Below are positions 28,932 through 36,831 of a DNA stretch of 64,000 nt, piece after piece (position 1 is the first letter of the stretch; each line of letters begins with the position of its first letter). The translations under genes and the position numbers were made by a program. This stretch comes from Chitinophaga sp. MM2321 (GTDB lineage Bacteria; Bacteroidota; Bacteroidia; Chitinophagales; Chitinophagaceae), in contig NZ_OZ035533.1 in NCBI RefSeq assembly GCF_964033635.1, positions 2,356,001 to 2,420,000 of the forward strand. Reading direction: 5' to 3'. The notes under the pieces are model-generated. The model was not told the origin of the DNA, did no database searches, and saw only the letters and a list, made by a program, of their open reading frames with translations.

Positions 28932-29359
28932 AGGTGTAAAACGGTTAAGTGAAAAAAGTATCAGCCATGAGCATTTATAGATGCTCAGTGCTCATTGCTT
29001 TTCAACCGTTTACATCGGTAAAAAAGGGTGAAAACCTTGTTCCAGTCGGACTGTGGGAATGAGTAAAATGCTTTCATAGGCGTCAGGTATTTATACTAAT
29101 ATGGCTAAAATATGTGACTATTTTAAAATTAAAATTAATGATAATATAGGAATATAAAAATAGTGCTAATACTATTAATATGATATATGAGCTAGATAGG
29201 TAAAGCGGAGGCAGGCGGAAAATTGATAGTCAATCCATTAATGAAGGAGAAAAACATATTAAAAAGTTATCCACATCGGGGATAGCGGCCGATTTATTTG
29301 TAGAACGGTATGCATTATTAAAATAATTCCCTACCTTTGCTGACCAAATTTGATGTAAG
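28932..29359. other. Divergent regulatory region between adhesin gene and rpmI
   Basis: 428 bp with no gene. It contains the adhesin upstream region, including a 7-bp hairpin TGAGCAT/ATGCTCA at 28968-28987, an AT-rich tract at ~29085-29200 and the rpmI promoter. Confidence 0.5.
29332..29339 (+). promoter_or_regulatory. -7 promoter element of rpmI-rplT
   Basis: TACCTTTG, a perfect TAnnTTTG match, lies 20 bp before the rpmI ATG. The -33 element is not obvious. It indicates that rpmI-rplT are transcribed independently of thrS-infC in this genome, with a very short leader. Confidence 0.65.
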
Positions 29360-29557
29360 ATGCCCAAAGTAAAGACACATTCCCGTGCCAAGAAAACGTT
29401 CAAGATTGGTGGGAACGGACAGATTAAGCGGTTTATGGCCTTCAAAAGCCACTTACTGACTAAAAAATCTACGAAAAGAAAACGTAGCCTGAGAGGTAGT
29501 ACGCTGGTTCACGAAGCAAATCTTAACCTGGTTAAGAGAATGCTCGGTCTCCGCTAG
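29360..29557 (+). CDS. rpmI: 50S ribosomal protein L35
   Basis: A 65-residue, very basic ribosomal protein of the large subunit with the family signature [24 protein letters not shown], a [18 protein letters not shown] core and the KRMLGLR end. Length is normal. rplT follows 50 bp downstream in the same direction and is almost certainly cotranscribed. The usual upstream partner infC is not here but 24.7 kb to the left. Confidence 0.97.
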   Translation: MPKVKTHSRAKKTFKIGGNGQIKRFMAFKSHLLTKKSTKRKRSLRGSTLVHEANLNLVKRMLGLR

Positions 29558-29607
29558 TATCTGTCAAAAAGAATCGAATTTTATAACCTGAGAAAAAAAC
29601 AAGCAAA

Positions 29608-29952
29608 ATGCCTCGTTCAGTTAACGCCGTAGCTTCAAGAGCCCGGAGAAAAAGGATCTTAAAGCAAGCCAAAGGCTTCTACGGTAAAAGAAAAAATGTT
29701 TACACAGTAGCGAAGAACGTTCTTGAAAAAGGACTTACTTATAGCTATGTTGGTCGTAAATTAAAGAAAAGAAACTACCGTCAGCTGTGGATCGCCCGTA
29801 TCAACGCTGCTGTTAGAGCAGAAGGGTTGACCTACTCTGTGTTCATGAATAAATTAGCTGGTAAAAATATCGACCTGAACAGAAAAGTTCTGGCTGATCT
29901 GGCTATGAATGAACCAGAAACTTTCAAAAGCCTGGTAGCTTCTGTAAAGTAA
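29608..29952 (+). CDS. rplT: 50S ribosomal protein L20
   Basis: A 114-residue rRNA-binding protein needed for 50S assembly, and in several bacteria the translational repressor of infC-rpmI-rplT. Family hallmarks are seen: [30 protein letters not shown] at the basic N-terminal extension, then [21 protein letters not shown] and a C-terminal globular domain with [13 protein letters not shown] sequence ([17 protein letters not shown]). Its stop codon is only 3 bp from that of the convergent ispE, with no hairpin between them. Confidence 0.97.
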   Translation: MPRSVNAVASRARRKRILKQAKGFYGKRKNVYTVAKNVLEKGLTYSYVGRKLKKRNYRQLWIARINAAVRAEGLTYSVFMNKLAGKNIDLNRKVLADLAMNEPETFKSLVASVK

Positions 29953-29955
29953 AAA

Positions 29956-30786
29956 TCACTTCATTACAAATACCCGGTAGCTGGCATCCCACAAGATGTC
30001 AGCTATTTTGTTTTTAGGGAAGATCCCCACCATCGTTGACCCGCTGCCGCTCATACCGGCATATATAGCCCCGGAGGCATACATCGTTGCCTTGATATCC
30101 GCCAACACCGGATGAACCTGGAACACCGGTACTTCAAAATCATTCCCGATCACTTCTTTCCAATCGCTTACCGGCAACCGGATCATTTCCCCGAGTGCAT
30201 GCGCTGGTAACTGCGGCGTTACCTGTTTGAATGCCCAGCCTGTATTCACATGAATACCCGGATAAACCAGTAAAAAGGAATAGCCGGAGAGATCCAGCGT
30301 CACCGGTTCCAGTACTTCACCCCGGCCACTGGCAAAGCACGGCTGGTTGATAATAAAGAATGGACAGTCACTACCCAGCTTTGCTGCATAATCCATTAGC
30401 TGCGCAGTTGTTAGCTCCAGCCGGAATTTTGTATTCAGTAACTGCAGCATGAAAGCTGCATCTGCTGAACCGCCGCCCAACCCTGCGCCCATAGGGATAT
30501 GCTTGTGCAGATGAATGTTCACTGCAGGCAACAAAGGAAAATCTTGCTGTAATAAGTGAAATGCCCGGAGGCAAAGATTGTCGGCCGGGTCACCCGGAAC
30601 GGCGATTCCGCTGCTGCTGAATTGCAGCGTACCGGGGGAGAGCACTTCCAGTGCATCGTTGAGTGGTAATGGGTAGAATATAGTTTCCAGGTCGTGAAAA
30701 CCGTCTGCGCGTCTGCCGGTGATATGCAGACCGAGGTTTATTTTGCAGTTGGGAAAAACGATCATGTAGGATACATTATACAGCAA
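29956..30786 (-). CDS. ispE: 4-diphosphocytidyl-2-C-methyl-D-erythritol kinase
   Basis: GHMP-superfamily kinase that phosphorylates CDP-methylerythritol in the MEP isoprenoid pathway. It shows the N-terminal PNCKINLGLHITGRRADGFHDLETIFYPL, the ATP-binding glycine loop PMGAGLGGGSADAAFM (~residues 94-109) and the C-terminal GMSGSGSTMVGIF motif. The 276-residue length is normal. The ATG at 30765 (MIVFPNCKINLG) is the more typical start; 30786 adds seven residues. It sits tail-to-tail with rplT. Confidence 0.95.
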   Translation of the reverse strand: MLYNVSYMIVFPNCKINLGLHITGRRADGFHDLETIFYPLPLNDALEVLSPGTLQFSSSGIAVPGDPADNLCLRAFHLLQQDFPLLPAVNIHLHKHIPMGAGLGGGSADAAFMLQLLNTKFRLELTTAQLMDYAAKLGSDCPFFIINQPCFASGRGEVLEPVTLDLSGYSFLLVYPGIHVNTGWAFKQVTPQLPAHALGEMIRLPVSDWKEVIGNDFEVPVFQVHPVLADIKATMYASGAIYAGMSGSGSTMVGIFPKNKIADILWDASYRVFVMK

Positions 30787-30840
30787 ACTGGGAGCAGCAG
30801 ACCATTCTCTACCAGCTACGGTTCCCTGCGAGAATAATGA

Positions 30841-31440
30841 TTATTTACTTTTGCGGCTGTTGATCTCATCGCGGATAGCGATAGCCCGGATGTAATCTTC
30901 CTGTTCCAGCACTTCCTGTAGTAAGGTGGTCAGCTCGTCCACGTTCATCGCTTTCAGGTCATCCTCTGCACCTCTGTCGTGTTCTGAAATAGTGGGGGTA
31001 ACGGGCTTGTTGCTTTTCTTACCGGCAGGATCATCCAGTAAAATGCCTGCACTGTTGAGGATATTTTCGAATGTGTAAATAGGGCATCCAAAGCGTACTG
31101 CCAATGCCAGTGCATCTGAGGTACGGGAGTCTATTTCAATCGTTTCATCGTTGCTGGAACAGACAAGCTTCGAATAAAAAATGCCCTCCTGGAGATTGCT
31201 GATCACCACTTCATGTAATTCAATATTGAATGCGTTCATAAAGTTTTTCATCAGATCATGCGTAAGAGGGCGGCTGGGTTGCATCTTTTCAAGCGCCACT
31301 GCGATCGCCTGCGCTTCAAAGCCGCCAATCACAATCGGCAAACGGCGTAAACCATTAACCTCTCCCAATACCACGGCATATGAATGAGTCTGCGTAATGC
31401 TGTGCGATAAAGCAACTATTTCCAGTTCTATTTTTCTCAT
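30841..31440 (-). CDS. Bifunctional nuclease (BFN/DUF151) domain protein with C-terminal UVR motif
   Basis: Residues ~1-135 match the bifunctional nuclease domain (KIELEIVALSHS, LPIVIGGFEAQAIAVALE, PLTHDLMKNFM, EIDSRTSDALALAVRFGCPIYTFENIL), conserved in Bacteroidota and chlorobi-like bacteria and reported to have DNase/RNase activity in plant homologues. Residues ~158-195 resemble the UvrB/UvrC interaction motif (LTTLLQEVLEQEDYIRAIAIRDEINSR). The pairing suggests a DNA-repair or RNA-processing role, but the true cellular function is not known. It is downstream of a 220-bp gap holding a long imperfect palindrome and upstream of ispE. Confidence 0.85.
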   Translation of the reverse strand: MRKIELEIVALSHSITQTHSYAVVLGEVNGLRRLPIVIGGFEAQAIAVALEKMQPSRPLTHDLMKNFMNAFNIELHEVVISNLQEGIFYSKLVCSSNDETIEIDSRTSDALALAVRFGCPIYTFENILNSAGILLDDPAGKKSNKPVTPTISEHDRGAEDDLKAMNVDELTTLLQEVLEQEDYIRAIAIRDEINSRKSK

Positions 31441-31539
31441 ATCTGTCTTGCGTTGTCGCTGAATATTTTGTAAGACCGTGAAGTTAGAAAAATATTCCTT
31501 ATCTAAAAAAAATCTATCATGATTAATGACTAATATATT

Positions 31540-31642
31540 GATGGATTACAGATTATGAATGATGGAGTTGTGGGGAGATATTCCCAAAGATCGATCCGTA
31601 AAATCTCCTCATAACTCCATCATTCATAATATATAATCCATC
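31540..31642 (-). terminator. Long imperfect palindrome (40-nt arms)
   Basis: Arms 31540-31579 and 31603-31642 pair at 36 of 40 positions, with two of the remaining four being G-U if the top strand is transcribed. Unlike the other long palindromes it lies between two genes on the same strand (etfA downstream stop, BFN gene start), so it is likely the etfA-side upstream boundary rather than a convergent junction. Confidence 0.7.
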
Positions 31643-31659
31643 CTTTACACCATCTGGTA

Positions 31660-32631
31660 CTATTTACTTTTATACGCCTTCACCGCCTCTGTGAGCTTGG
31701 GAACCACTTCAAAAGCGTCGCCTACAATACCGTAATCGGCTGCTTTGAAGAAGGGTGCTTCCGGATCTTTATTGATCACCACAATCACCTTACTGCCGTT
31801 TACACCGGCCAGGTGCTGGATAGCGCCGGAAATGCCAATGGCTATGTAGAGGTTAGGTCTTACGGTAAGACCGGTCTGACCCACATGCTCATGATGCGGA
31901 CGCCAGCCTGCGTCTGCCACCGGACGGGAGCTTGCAGTAGCTGCGCCCAGTGCTTTGGCCAGGTCTTCCAGGATTCCCCAGTTCTCCGGACCTTTCAGTC
32001 CACGGCCGCCACTCACAATGATTTCTGCTTCTGTTAACGGGATATCGCCACTCACCGTTTCTACTTTCACTACTTTCACTTTGAAGTCAGCATCGTTGAT
32101 CGTTGCTGCGAAAGCTTCTACAGTAGCTGTTCCTGACCCCGCTGCCACCGGGAATGTATTGGGTATGATCGCGATCACTTTTTTATCGGCTGTAATATTG
32201 ATGTTGGCAAATGCCTTACCGGAAAATACATTCTTCTTCACTACAAAACCATTGCTGGTGTCAGGGTAGGAGATAGCACCCGCTACCAATCCTGCTTTGA
32301 GCCTGGCTGCTACACGTGATGCAATTGCTTTACCATCAAAATTATGTGGGAAGATGATCACTTTTGCGCCTTCTTTTTCGGCAGCTTCGGCAATGATTTT
32401 GGTGAATACGGTGCTTTCCACTTCATGTAAACGGGCATCTGCTACATGCAAAACCTTAGCGGCGCCGTAATTACCCAATGCTGCGAGTTCCGCGTTGTCT
32501 GCAGGTCCCAGCACGATGGCGGTGGCCGTTGTACCCAGTTGCTCCGCTACTTTGGCGCCATATTGTACGGCTTCAAATGCAGCTTTCTTAATTTTTCCCT
32601 GTGCCTGATCGGCAAATATTAATATAGACAT
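31660..32631 (-). CDS. etfA: Electron transfer flavoprotein subunit alpha
   Basis: FAD-binding subunit of the ETF heterodimer that carries electrons from acyl-CoA and other dehydrogenases to the quinone pool. The N-terminal adenine-nucleotide-alpha-hydrolase-like domain (~1-185) is followed by the FAD domain with signature [66 protein letters not shown], cited here in parts: [20 protein letters not shown] and [12 protein letters not shown]. Length 323 residues is normal. It lies 39 bp downstream of etfB on the same strand, forming a two-gene operon. Confidence 0.96.
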   Translation of the reverse strand: MSILIFADQAQGKIKKAAFEAVQYGAKVAEQLGTTATAIVLGPADNAELAALGNYGAAKVLHVADARLHEVESTVFTKIIAEAAEKEGAKVIIFPHNFDGKAIASRVAARLKAGLVAGAISYPDTSNGFVVKKNVFSGKAFANINITADKKVIAIIPNTFPVAAGSGTATVEAFAATINDADFKVKVVKVETVSGDIPLTEAEIIVSGGRGLKGPENWGILEDLAKALGAATASSRPVADAGWRPHHEHVGQTGLTVRPNLYIAIGISGAIQHLAGVNGSKVIVVINKDPEAPFFKAADYGIVGDAFEVVPKLTEAVKAYKSK

Positions 32632-32670
32632 GAATAAGTTGATTAATAATGAAGAAATAAGTACTGCGGC

Positions 32671-33411
32671 TTAGATCACTTTCGCTTCTTCGTGCAGTAA
32701 CTTCACCAGTTCAGCTACATTATCCGGGCTGATCAACTTCACACCGGCTTTTGCGGGCGGTAATTCAAAGTTCACCACACTGGTAAGCGTATCTGCTGCT
32801 ACCGGTTCTGTTACGGTCAGCGGTTTCGTTCTGGCCGCCATAATTCCGCGCATATTCGGGATCCGCGCTTCCGCCATCCCTTTCTGACAGGAAACAACCA
32901 CCGGGAGTGATACCTCACATATTTCCTCTCCACCTTCAATCTCGCGGTTGATGGTCGCTGTAGTACCGTTCAGGTCAAATTTAGCGGCTATAGACACATA
33001 GGGGAGGTCCAGCAGCTCTGCTACCATACCGCCGATGCCGGAACCATTATAATCGATGGTTTCCTTTCCGGTGAAAATAATGTCATATTGTTTTTCCCTG
33101 GCATGTGCCGCTATCTGTGAAGCAATATAAAAACTATCGGGGTTTTCGGCATTTACACGAAAAGCCTCATCACCGCCCAATGCCAGCGCCTTACGTATGA
33201 TCGGGTCACAATCTGCTCCGCCAACAGTAATCAGGTGCAAATCTGCACCCACCGTTTCTTTCAGCTCCAGCGCCCTTACCAAGGCATACCATTCATCATA
33301 AGGATTAATAATAAACTGGACACCAACCTCATTGAATTTCGTGTTATTGTCCGTGAAAGCTATTTTTGCAGTCGTGTCCGGAGTTTTACTGATACAAACT
33401 AAAATCTTCAT
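32671..33411 (-). CDS. etfB: Electron transfer flavoprotein subunit beta
   Basis: AMP-binding partner of EtfA. The sequence shows KILVCISKTPDT at the N-terminus, NPYDEWYALVRALELKE, the GKETIDYNGSGIGGMVAELLDLPYVS nucleotide-binding region and the RIPNMRGIMAARTKPL recognition-loop area. Length 246 residues matches the family. It is the first gene of the etfBA operon and has a good -7 element 37 bp upstream. The pair supports beta-oxidation of fatty acids or branched-chain amino acids. Confidence 0.96.
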   Translation of the reverse strand: MKILVCISKTPDTTAKIAFTDNNTKFNEVGVQFIINPYDEWYALVRALELKETVGADLHLITVGGADCDPIIRKALALGGDEAFRVNAENPDSFYIASQIAAHAREKQYDIIFTGKETIDYNGSGIGGMVAELLDLPYVSIAAKFDLNGTTATINREIEGGEEICEVSLPVVVSCQKGMAEARIPNMRGIMAARTKPLTVTEPVAADTLTSVVNFELPPAKAGVKLISPDNVAELVKLLHEEAKVI

Positions 33412-33447
33412 GGCCTTAAACTGTTTTGTTTAAAAATGCGGTAATAG

Positions 33448-33455
33448 CAAATATA
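33448..33455 (-). promoter_or_regulatory. -7 promoter element of etfBA
   Basis: On the minus strand the octamer reads TATATTTG, matching TAnnTTTG, 37 bp before the etfB ATG. No perfect -33 element was found. Confidence 0.5.
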
Positions 33456-33569
33456 TTTAATTAAAGTAAGCCAACCGTGGGCTGTCTTATGATTTTAGTC
33501 AGTAAAAAGCATCTATATAACTGTTATCTGTAATTTATTACGGCACCTGGTAAAAAACACAAAATCCAC

Positions 33570-33881
33570 ATGGATAGAATTGCGCAAATCAGACAGTTCC
33601 TGGAAAGCAGCCCAAACGACAGCTTTCTGAAGCATGCATTGGCACTGGAATATATAAAACTGAACGACGATCAAACGGCAAGACAACTGTTTGAAGAATT
33701 GCTGGCCTTTGAGCCGGGCTATGTTGGTTCCTACTATCACCTGGGTAAGCTGCTTGAGCGCGCCGGCGACAAAGAAGCGGCCATCAGCACCTATGAAAAA
33801 GGGATGGAAATGGCAAAGGCTGGCAATGAAAGACATGCTTATAATGAACTGCAATCTGCATACGAAGACCTGGTATATTAA
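33570..33881 (+). CDS. Small TPR-repeat protein
   Basis: A 103-residue cytoplasmic protein with about two tetratricopeptide repeats: FLKHALALEYIKLNDDQTARQLFEELLAFEPGYV and SYYHLGKLLERAGDKEAAISTYEKGMEMAKAGN, the latter with the canonical G/A/Y/A/P-type positions. Such proteins mediate protein contacts; the partner is unknown. It starts an apparent operon with tilS, 18 bp downstream. Confidence 0.85.
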   Translation: MDRIAQIRQFLESSPNDSFLKHALALEYIKLNDDQTARQLFEELLAFEPGYVGSYYHLGKLLERAGDKEAAISTYEKGMEMAKAGNERHAYNELQSAYEDLVY

Positions 33882-33899
33882 TCAATTAAGAAACAAAGG

Positions 33900-35237
33900 A
33901 TGCCGCAACATTTACTGACAAATTTTAAAGAATATATCACCCGCCAACAACTGTTTGATCCGTCGCAACGGATATTGCTGGCAGTGAGCGGGGGCGTGGA
34001 TTCCATCGTGATGGCGCACCTGTTTAAACAGGCTGGTTTTTCAGCAGGTATTGCTCACTGTAATTTTCAACTGAGAGAGGAAGAGTCGGTGAGAGATGAA
34101 CACTTTGTACAGCAACAGGCTGTTGCGCTGGATTTACCTTTGCATACCATCAGATTTGATACCCATGCCTACACCGCAGATAACCATGTAAGTATCCAGG
34201 TAGCTGCGCGGGAGCTGCGTTACAAGTGGCTGGAACAGATCCGTGAAAAGGAGGGTTATGCTTTCATCGCTACCGCGCATCATATGCAGGACAGCGTGGA
34301 AACAGCACTGATGAACTTCTGTAAAGGCACCGGTATCGCAGGGTTGCACGGGATTATGCCTAAACAGGAACGCATCATCAGGCCGTTGTTATTTACAGAA
34401 AAGGACAGGTTGATAGCTTATGCAGCTTTACACGAAATAGCATATGTGGAAGACAGTTCGAATATAACGGACAAGTATACACGTAATTTCTTCCGTCACC
34501 GTATTATTCCGCTGATGCAGGAAGTTTTTCCTGCGGCGGTGAAAAATATGGATGGCAGCATCGCCCGCATGAAGGAAGCGGAAATCCTTTACCAGCAGGC
34601 GATGGCAAAGCACCGGGCCAGGCTGTTGTTTCAAAAAGACAATACCTGGATGGTGCCTGTACTGAAATTGCAAAAGAGTGTTCCGCTGCAAACCATTGCC
34701 TGGGAGCTGTTCCGGGAGTTTGGTTGTTCTACTGCACAAGCGCAGCAAGTGTTGGCTCTGCTTGACAGTGAATCCGGCAGATACGTGGAAACGTCCACCC
34801 ACCGCATCATCCGCAACCGTAACTGGTTGCTTGTTACGCCGCTATCTATTCCGGATGCGCCGTTACTGGTGATTGAAGCCCCACAGCAGCACGTAGCGTT
34901 TGCCGGTGGTCAGCTGCACCTGCGGCGGCAGGAGAGAGGCAGTACAGCGATTCCTGTTGCTGCAACAACCGCCTGGCTGGACGCTGCCAAGGTGACCTTC
35001 CCGCTTATCCTGAGAAAATGGAAACAAGGTGATTATTTTTATCCGTTGGGTATGCCCAAAAAGAAAAAGCTCAGTCGCTTTCTGATCGATCAGAAATTAT
35101 CATTACCACAAAAGGAAAATGTATGGGTACTGGAGTCTGCCAAAAGAATTGTATGGGTAGTAGGCAGGAGAGTTGACGACCGGTTTAAGATCACACCGGG
35201 AACAAAGGATATGCTTTGTTTGGAGACAACAGTGTAG
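33900..35237 (+). CDS. tilS: tRNA(Ile)-lysidine synthase
   Basis: ATP-dependent enzyme that converts C34 of the CAU-anticodon tRNA-Ile to lysidine, allowing AUA decoding. The N-terminal PP-loop ATPase has LLAVSGGVDSIVMAHL (SGGxDS at residues 30-35), followed by AHCNFQLREEESVRDE and the ATAHHMQDSVETALMNFCKGTGIAGLHGI motif region, then NITDKYTRNFFRHRIIP. A C-terminal TilS-C domain is present (LRKWKQGDYFYPLGM ... KKLSRFLIDQKL). The 445-residue length is usual. It terminates at the 49-bp-arm palindrome. Confidence 0.96.
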   Translation: MPQHLLTNFKEYITRQQLFDPSQRILLAVSGGVDSIVMAHLFKQAGFSAGIAHCNFQLREEESVRDEHFVQQQAVALDLPLHTIRFDTHAYTADNHVSIQVAARELRYKWLEQIREKEGYAFIATAHHMQDSVETALMNFCKGTGIAGLHGIMPKQERIIRPLLFTEKDRLIAYAALHEIAYVEDSSNITDKYTRNFFRHRIIPLMQEVFPAAVKNMDGSIARMKEAEILYQQAMAKHRARLLFQKDNTWMVPVLKLQKSVPLQTIAWELFREFGCSTAQAQQVLALLDSESGRYVETSTHRIIRNRNWLLVTPLSIPDAPLLVIEAPQQHVAFAGGQLHLRRQERGSTAIPVAATTAWLDAAKVTFPLILRKWKQGDYFYPLGMPKKKKLSRFLIDQKLSLPQKENVWVLESAKRIVWVVGRRVDDRFKITPGTKDMLCLETTV

Positions 35238-35238
35238 G

Positions 35239-35352
35239 AATTTACGAATTTTTTGATTTTGGAATTTAGGGATTTGAAATGCAGCGGAGATAACCATATA
35301 TACCCGCTGCATTTCAAATCCCTAAATTCCAAAATCAAAAAATTCGTAAATT
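35239..35352. terminator. Long perfect palindrome (49-bp arms) between tilS and rhomboid genes
   Basis: Arms 35239-35287 and 35304-35352 are exact reverse complements over 49 bp with a 16-nt loop. It begins one base after the tilS stop and ends one base before the rhomboid stop, filling the convergent junction. It aligns with the 6375-6474 palindrome (shared TTTACGAATT, GATTT, ATTTAGG and AAATGCAGCGGAGAT blocks), while differing positions are compensated in the opposite arm. Confidence 0.9.
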
Positions 35353-35970
35353 TTATTTATTTAATAGCATCTCCAAAAACCTGGTGCCCAGTTCAGGATG
35401 AAATACAAGCGGGAAGATGATGCCAAATAAAGCACCCCACAGATGCGCATCATGATTCACATTGCCACCACCTTTCTTCGACATATAAGCAGAGATCGCA
35501 AGGAATAACACACCATATACCACTGCCGGAATTTTAATGGCAAAAAACAGGTAAATAGAAGCCCAGGGATTTACCAGGATGGCGGTAAATACAATCGCAG
35601 AAATAGCTCCGGAAGCGCCTAAGGATGCATATTGCTGATTATTTCTGTGTTTGATATAAGAGGGAATATCCGAGATAATAATACCCAGGATATAGTAGAG
35701 CACATAAACGACCTTGTTGCCAAATAACTGTTCAAATACTCCTTCGATAAAACTTCCGAAAAAGAATAAGGTCAGCATATTAAACAGCAGATGCTGATAG
35801 TCTGCGTGTACAAAGCCTGAGGTGATAAACCGGTAGTATTGTTTGTAATTATTTACCATGTATGGCCGCATCATTAACTTTTCCAGCTGCTCATAATTGT
35901 TCAGCGAGGTATAGGATATGAGGCAGGTAATGATGATAATGATAATACTAATGCTAATATTAAGTGCCAT
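35353..35970 (-). CDS. Rhomboid-family intramembrane serine protease
   Basis: A 205-residue protein with about six membrane helices. The catalytic dyad is visible: Ser120 in GASGA and His176 in NHDAHLWGALFG; the upstream helix carries HADYQHLLFNML, matching the H-xx-xx-HLxxNM rhomboid signature. It cleaves transmembrane substrates in the inner membrane; targets here are unknown. The gene lies just downstream of rlmH on the same strand (29 bp), so they may be cotranscribed. Confidence 0.93.
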   Translation of the reverse strand: MALNISISIIIIIITCLISYTSLNNYEQLEKLMMRPYMVNNYKQYYRFITSGFVHADYQHLLFNMLTLFFFGSFIEGVFEQLFGNKVVYVLYYILGIIISDIPSYIKHRNNQQYASLGASGAISAIVFTAILVNPWASIYLFFAIKIPAVVYGVLFLAISAYMSKKGGGNVNHDAHLWGALFGIIFPLVFHPELGTRFLEMLLNK

Positions 35971-35999
35971 AAGCTCGGATTGTTAGACTATAAATGTAA

Positions 36000-36473
36000 C
36001 TATTGATGATGATATTTCTCGCGGTTTAATACAGTATAGGCGCGGTACAACTGTTCTGTGAAAATAAGTCTTACCAGCTGATGTGGGAAGGTAAGCGGAG
36101 AAAGGGATAGCTGCATCTGCGCCCGTTGCAGCAAAGACGGATCTATACCGAAGGCGCCACCGATCAGGATGATCAGCTGCCTGGTACCGGCATTGGTGCG
36201 TTGTTGCAGAAAATCTGAAAACTGGATAGTTGTCATCATCTTTCCTTTTTCATCCAGTGCCAGCAAATAATCTGTGGGCTGTAGCAGGTCCATGATTATT
36301 TTGGCTTCCTGTTTTTTGAGTTCAGGAACGGATAGACTGGCAGCCTGTTTTACAGTAGGGATGAGTTTTACATCAAAATCCACGTAATGTTGCAACCTTT
36401 TTTGAAATACAGCGATGCCTTCCCTGATGTAGGGATCATGTTCTTTTCCTATGCTCCAGAGTTGAATTTTCAC
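36000..36473 (-). CDS. rlmH: 23S rRNA (pseudouridine1915-N3)-methyltransferase
   Basis: SPOUT-class methyltransferase acting on 70S ribosomes at helix 69. Features are the N-terminal MKIQLWSIGK, the LLALDEKGK strand-turn, the trefoil-knot glycine motif LIILIGGAFGID and the C-terminal LSLSPLTFPHQLVRLIFTEQLYRAYTVLNREKYHH. The 157-residue length is typical. It is the last host protein gene before the prophage attachment site. Confidence 0.96.
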   Translation of the reverse strand: MKIQLWSIGKEHDPYIREGIAVFQKRLQHYVDFDVKLIPTVKQAASLSVPELKKQEAKIIMDLLQPTDYLLALDEKGKMMTTIQFSDFLQQRTNAGTRQLIILIGGAFGIDPSLLQRAQMQLSLSPLTFPHQLVRLIFTEQLYRAYTVLNREKYHHQ

Positions 36474-36546
36474 GCGTAATAATGATTAAACAATTCTTGT
36501 AAAAGTAAGTGTAAACCAGGAGATTATGGGGATTTATTACAAAGAA

Positions 36547-36577
36547 TTTGACATTTTCGGAAAATCTCATACCTTTG
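36547..36577 (+). promoter_or_regulatory. Consensus promoter of tRNA-Arg
   Basis: TTTG (36547-36550), exactly 19 bp, then TACCTTTG (36570-36577): a perfect Bacteroidota -33/-7 promoter. The tRNA starts 18 bp after the -7 box. Confidence 0.88.
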
Positions 36578-36595
36578 CCATCCTATCATTATAAT

Positions 36596-36669
36596 GGCTC
36601 CGTAGCTCAATTGAATAGAGCATCTGACTACGGATCAGAAGGTTTCTGGTTTGAATCCAGACGGGGTCA
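36596..36669 (+). tRNA. tRNA-Arg (anticodon ACG)
   Basis: A 74-nt cloverleaf is seen. The acceptor stem GGCTCCG pairs with CGGGGTC with two G-U pairs; the D arm is GCTC/GAGC; the anticodon stem TCTGA/TCAGA holds loop CTACGGA (anticodon ACG); the T arm TCTGG/CCAGA holds loop TTTGAAT; the discriminator is A. CCA is not encoded. ACG is expected to be edited to ICG and read CGU/CGC/CGA. Its 3' end is the likely phage attachment core. Confidence 0.96.
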
Positions 36670-36684
36670 CAAATCATTTTAATT

Positions 36685-36708
36685 AAAGCCGCTACTATAG
36701 CGGCTTTT
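36685..36708 (+). terminator. Terminator after tRNA-Arg
   Basis: AAAGCCGC (36685-36692) pairs with GCGGCTTT (36700-36707) around a 7-nt loop, followed by T-rich sequence, 15 bp after the tRNA. Confidence 0.85.
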
Positions 36709-36784
36709 GCTTTGTGGTGGCTATTCTTAATAGCTACGTAAGCACGATTTAACCCAAGCTGCACCTATCAATCACGCCACATAT

Positions 36785-36816
36785 ATTTACAACGCATTTA
36801 CAATGCGTATTTACAA
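36785..36816 (+). repeat. Three direct repeats, possible integrase arm sites
   Basis: ATTTACAA occurs at 36785, 36796 and 36809 (spacings 11 and 13 bp), just upstream of the integrase gene and ~120 bp from the tRNA 3' end. Position and spacing suit arm-type integrase sites, but they could also be simple AT-rich repeats. Confidence 0.4.
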
Positions 36817-36831
36817 TGTAAATTTCTAATT

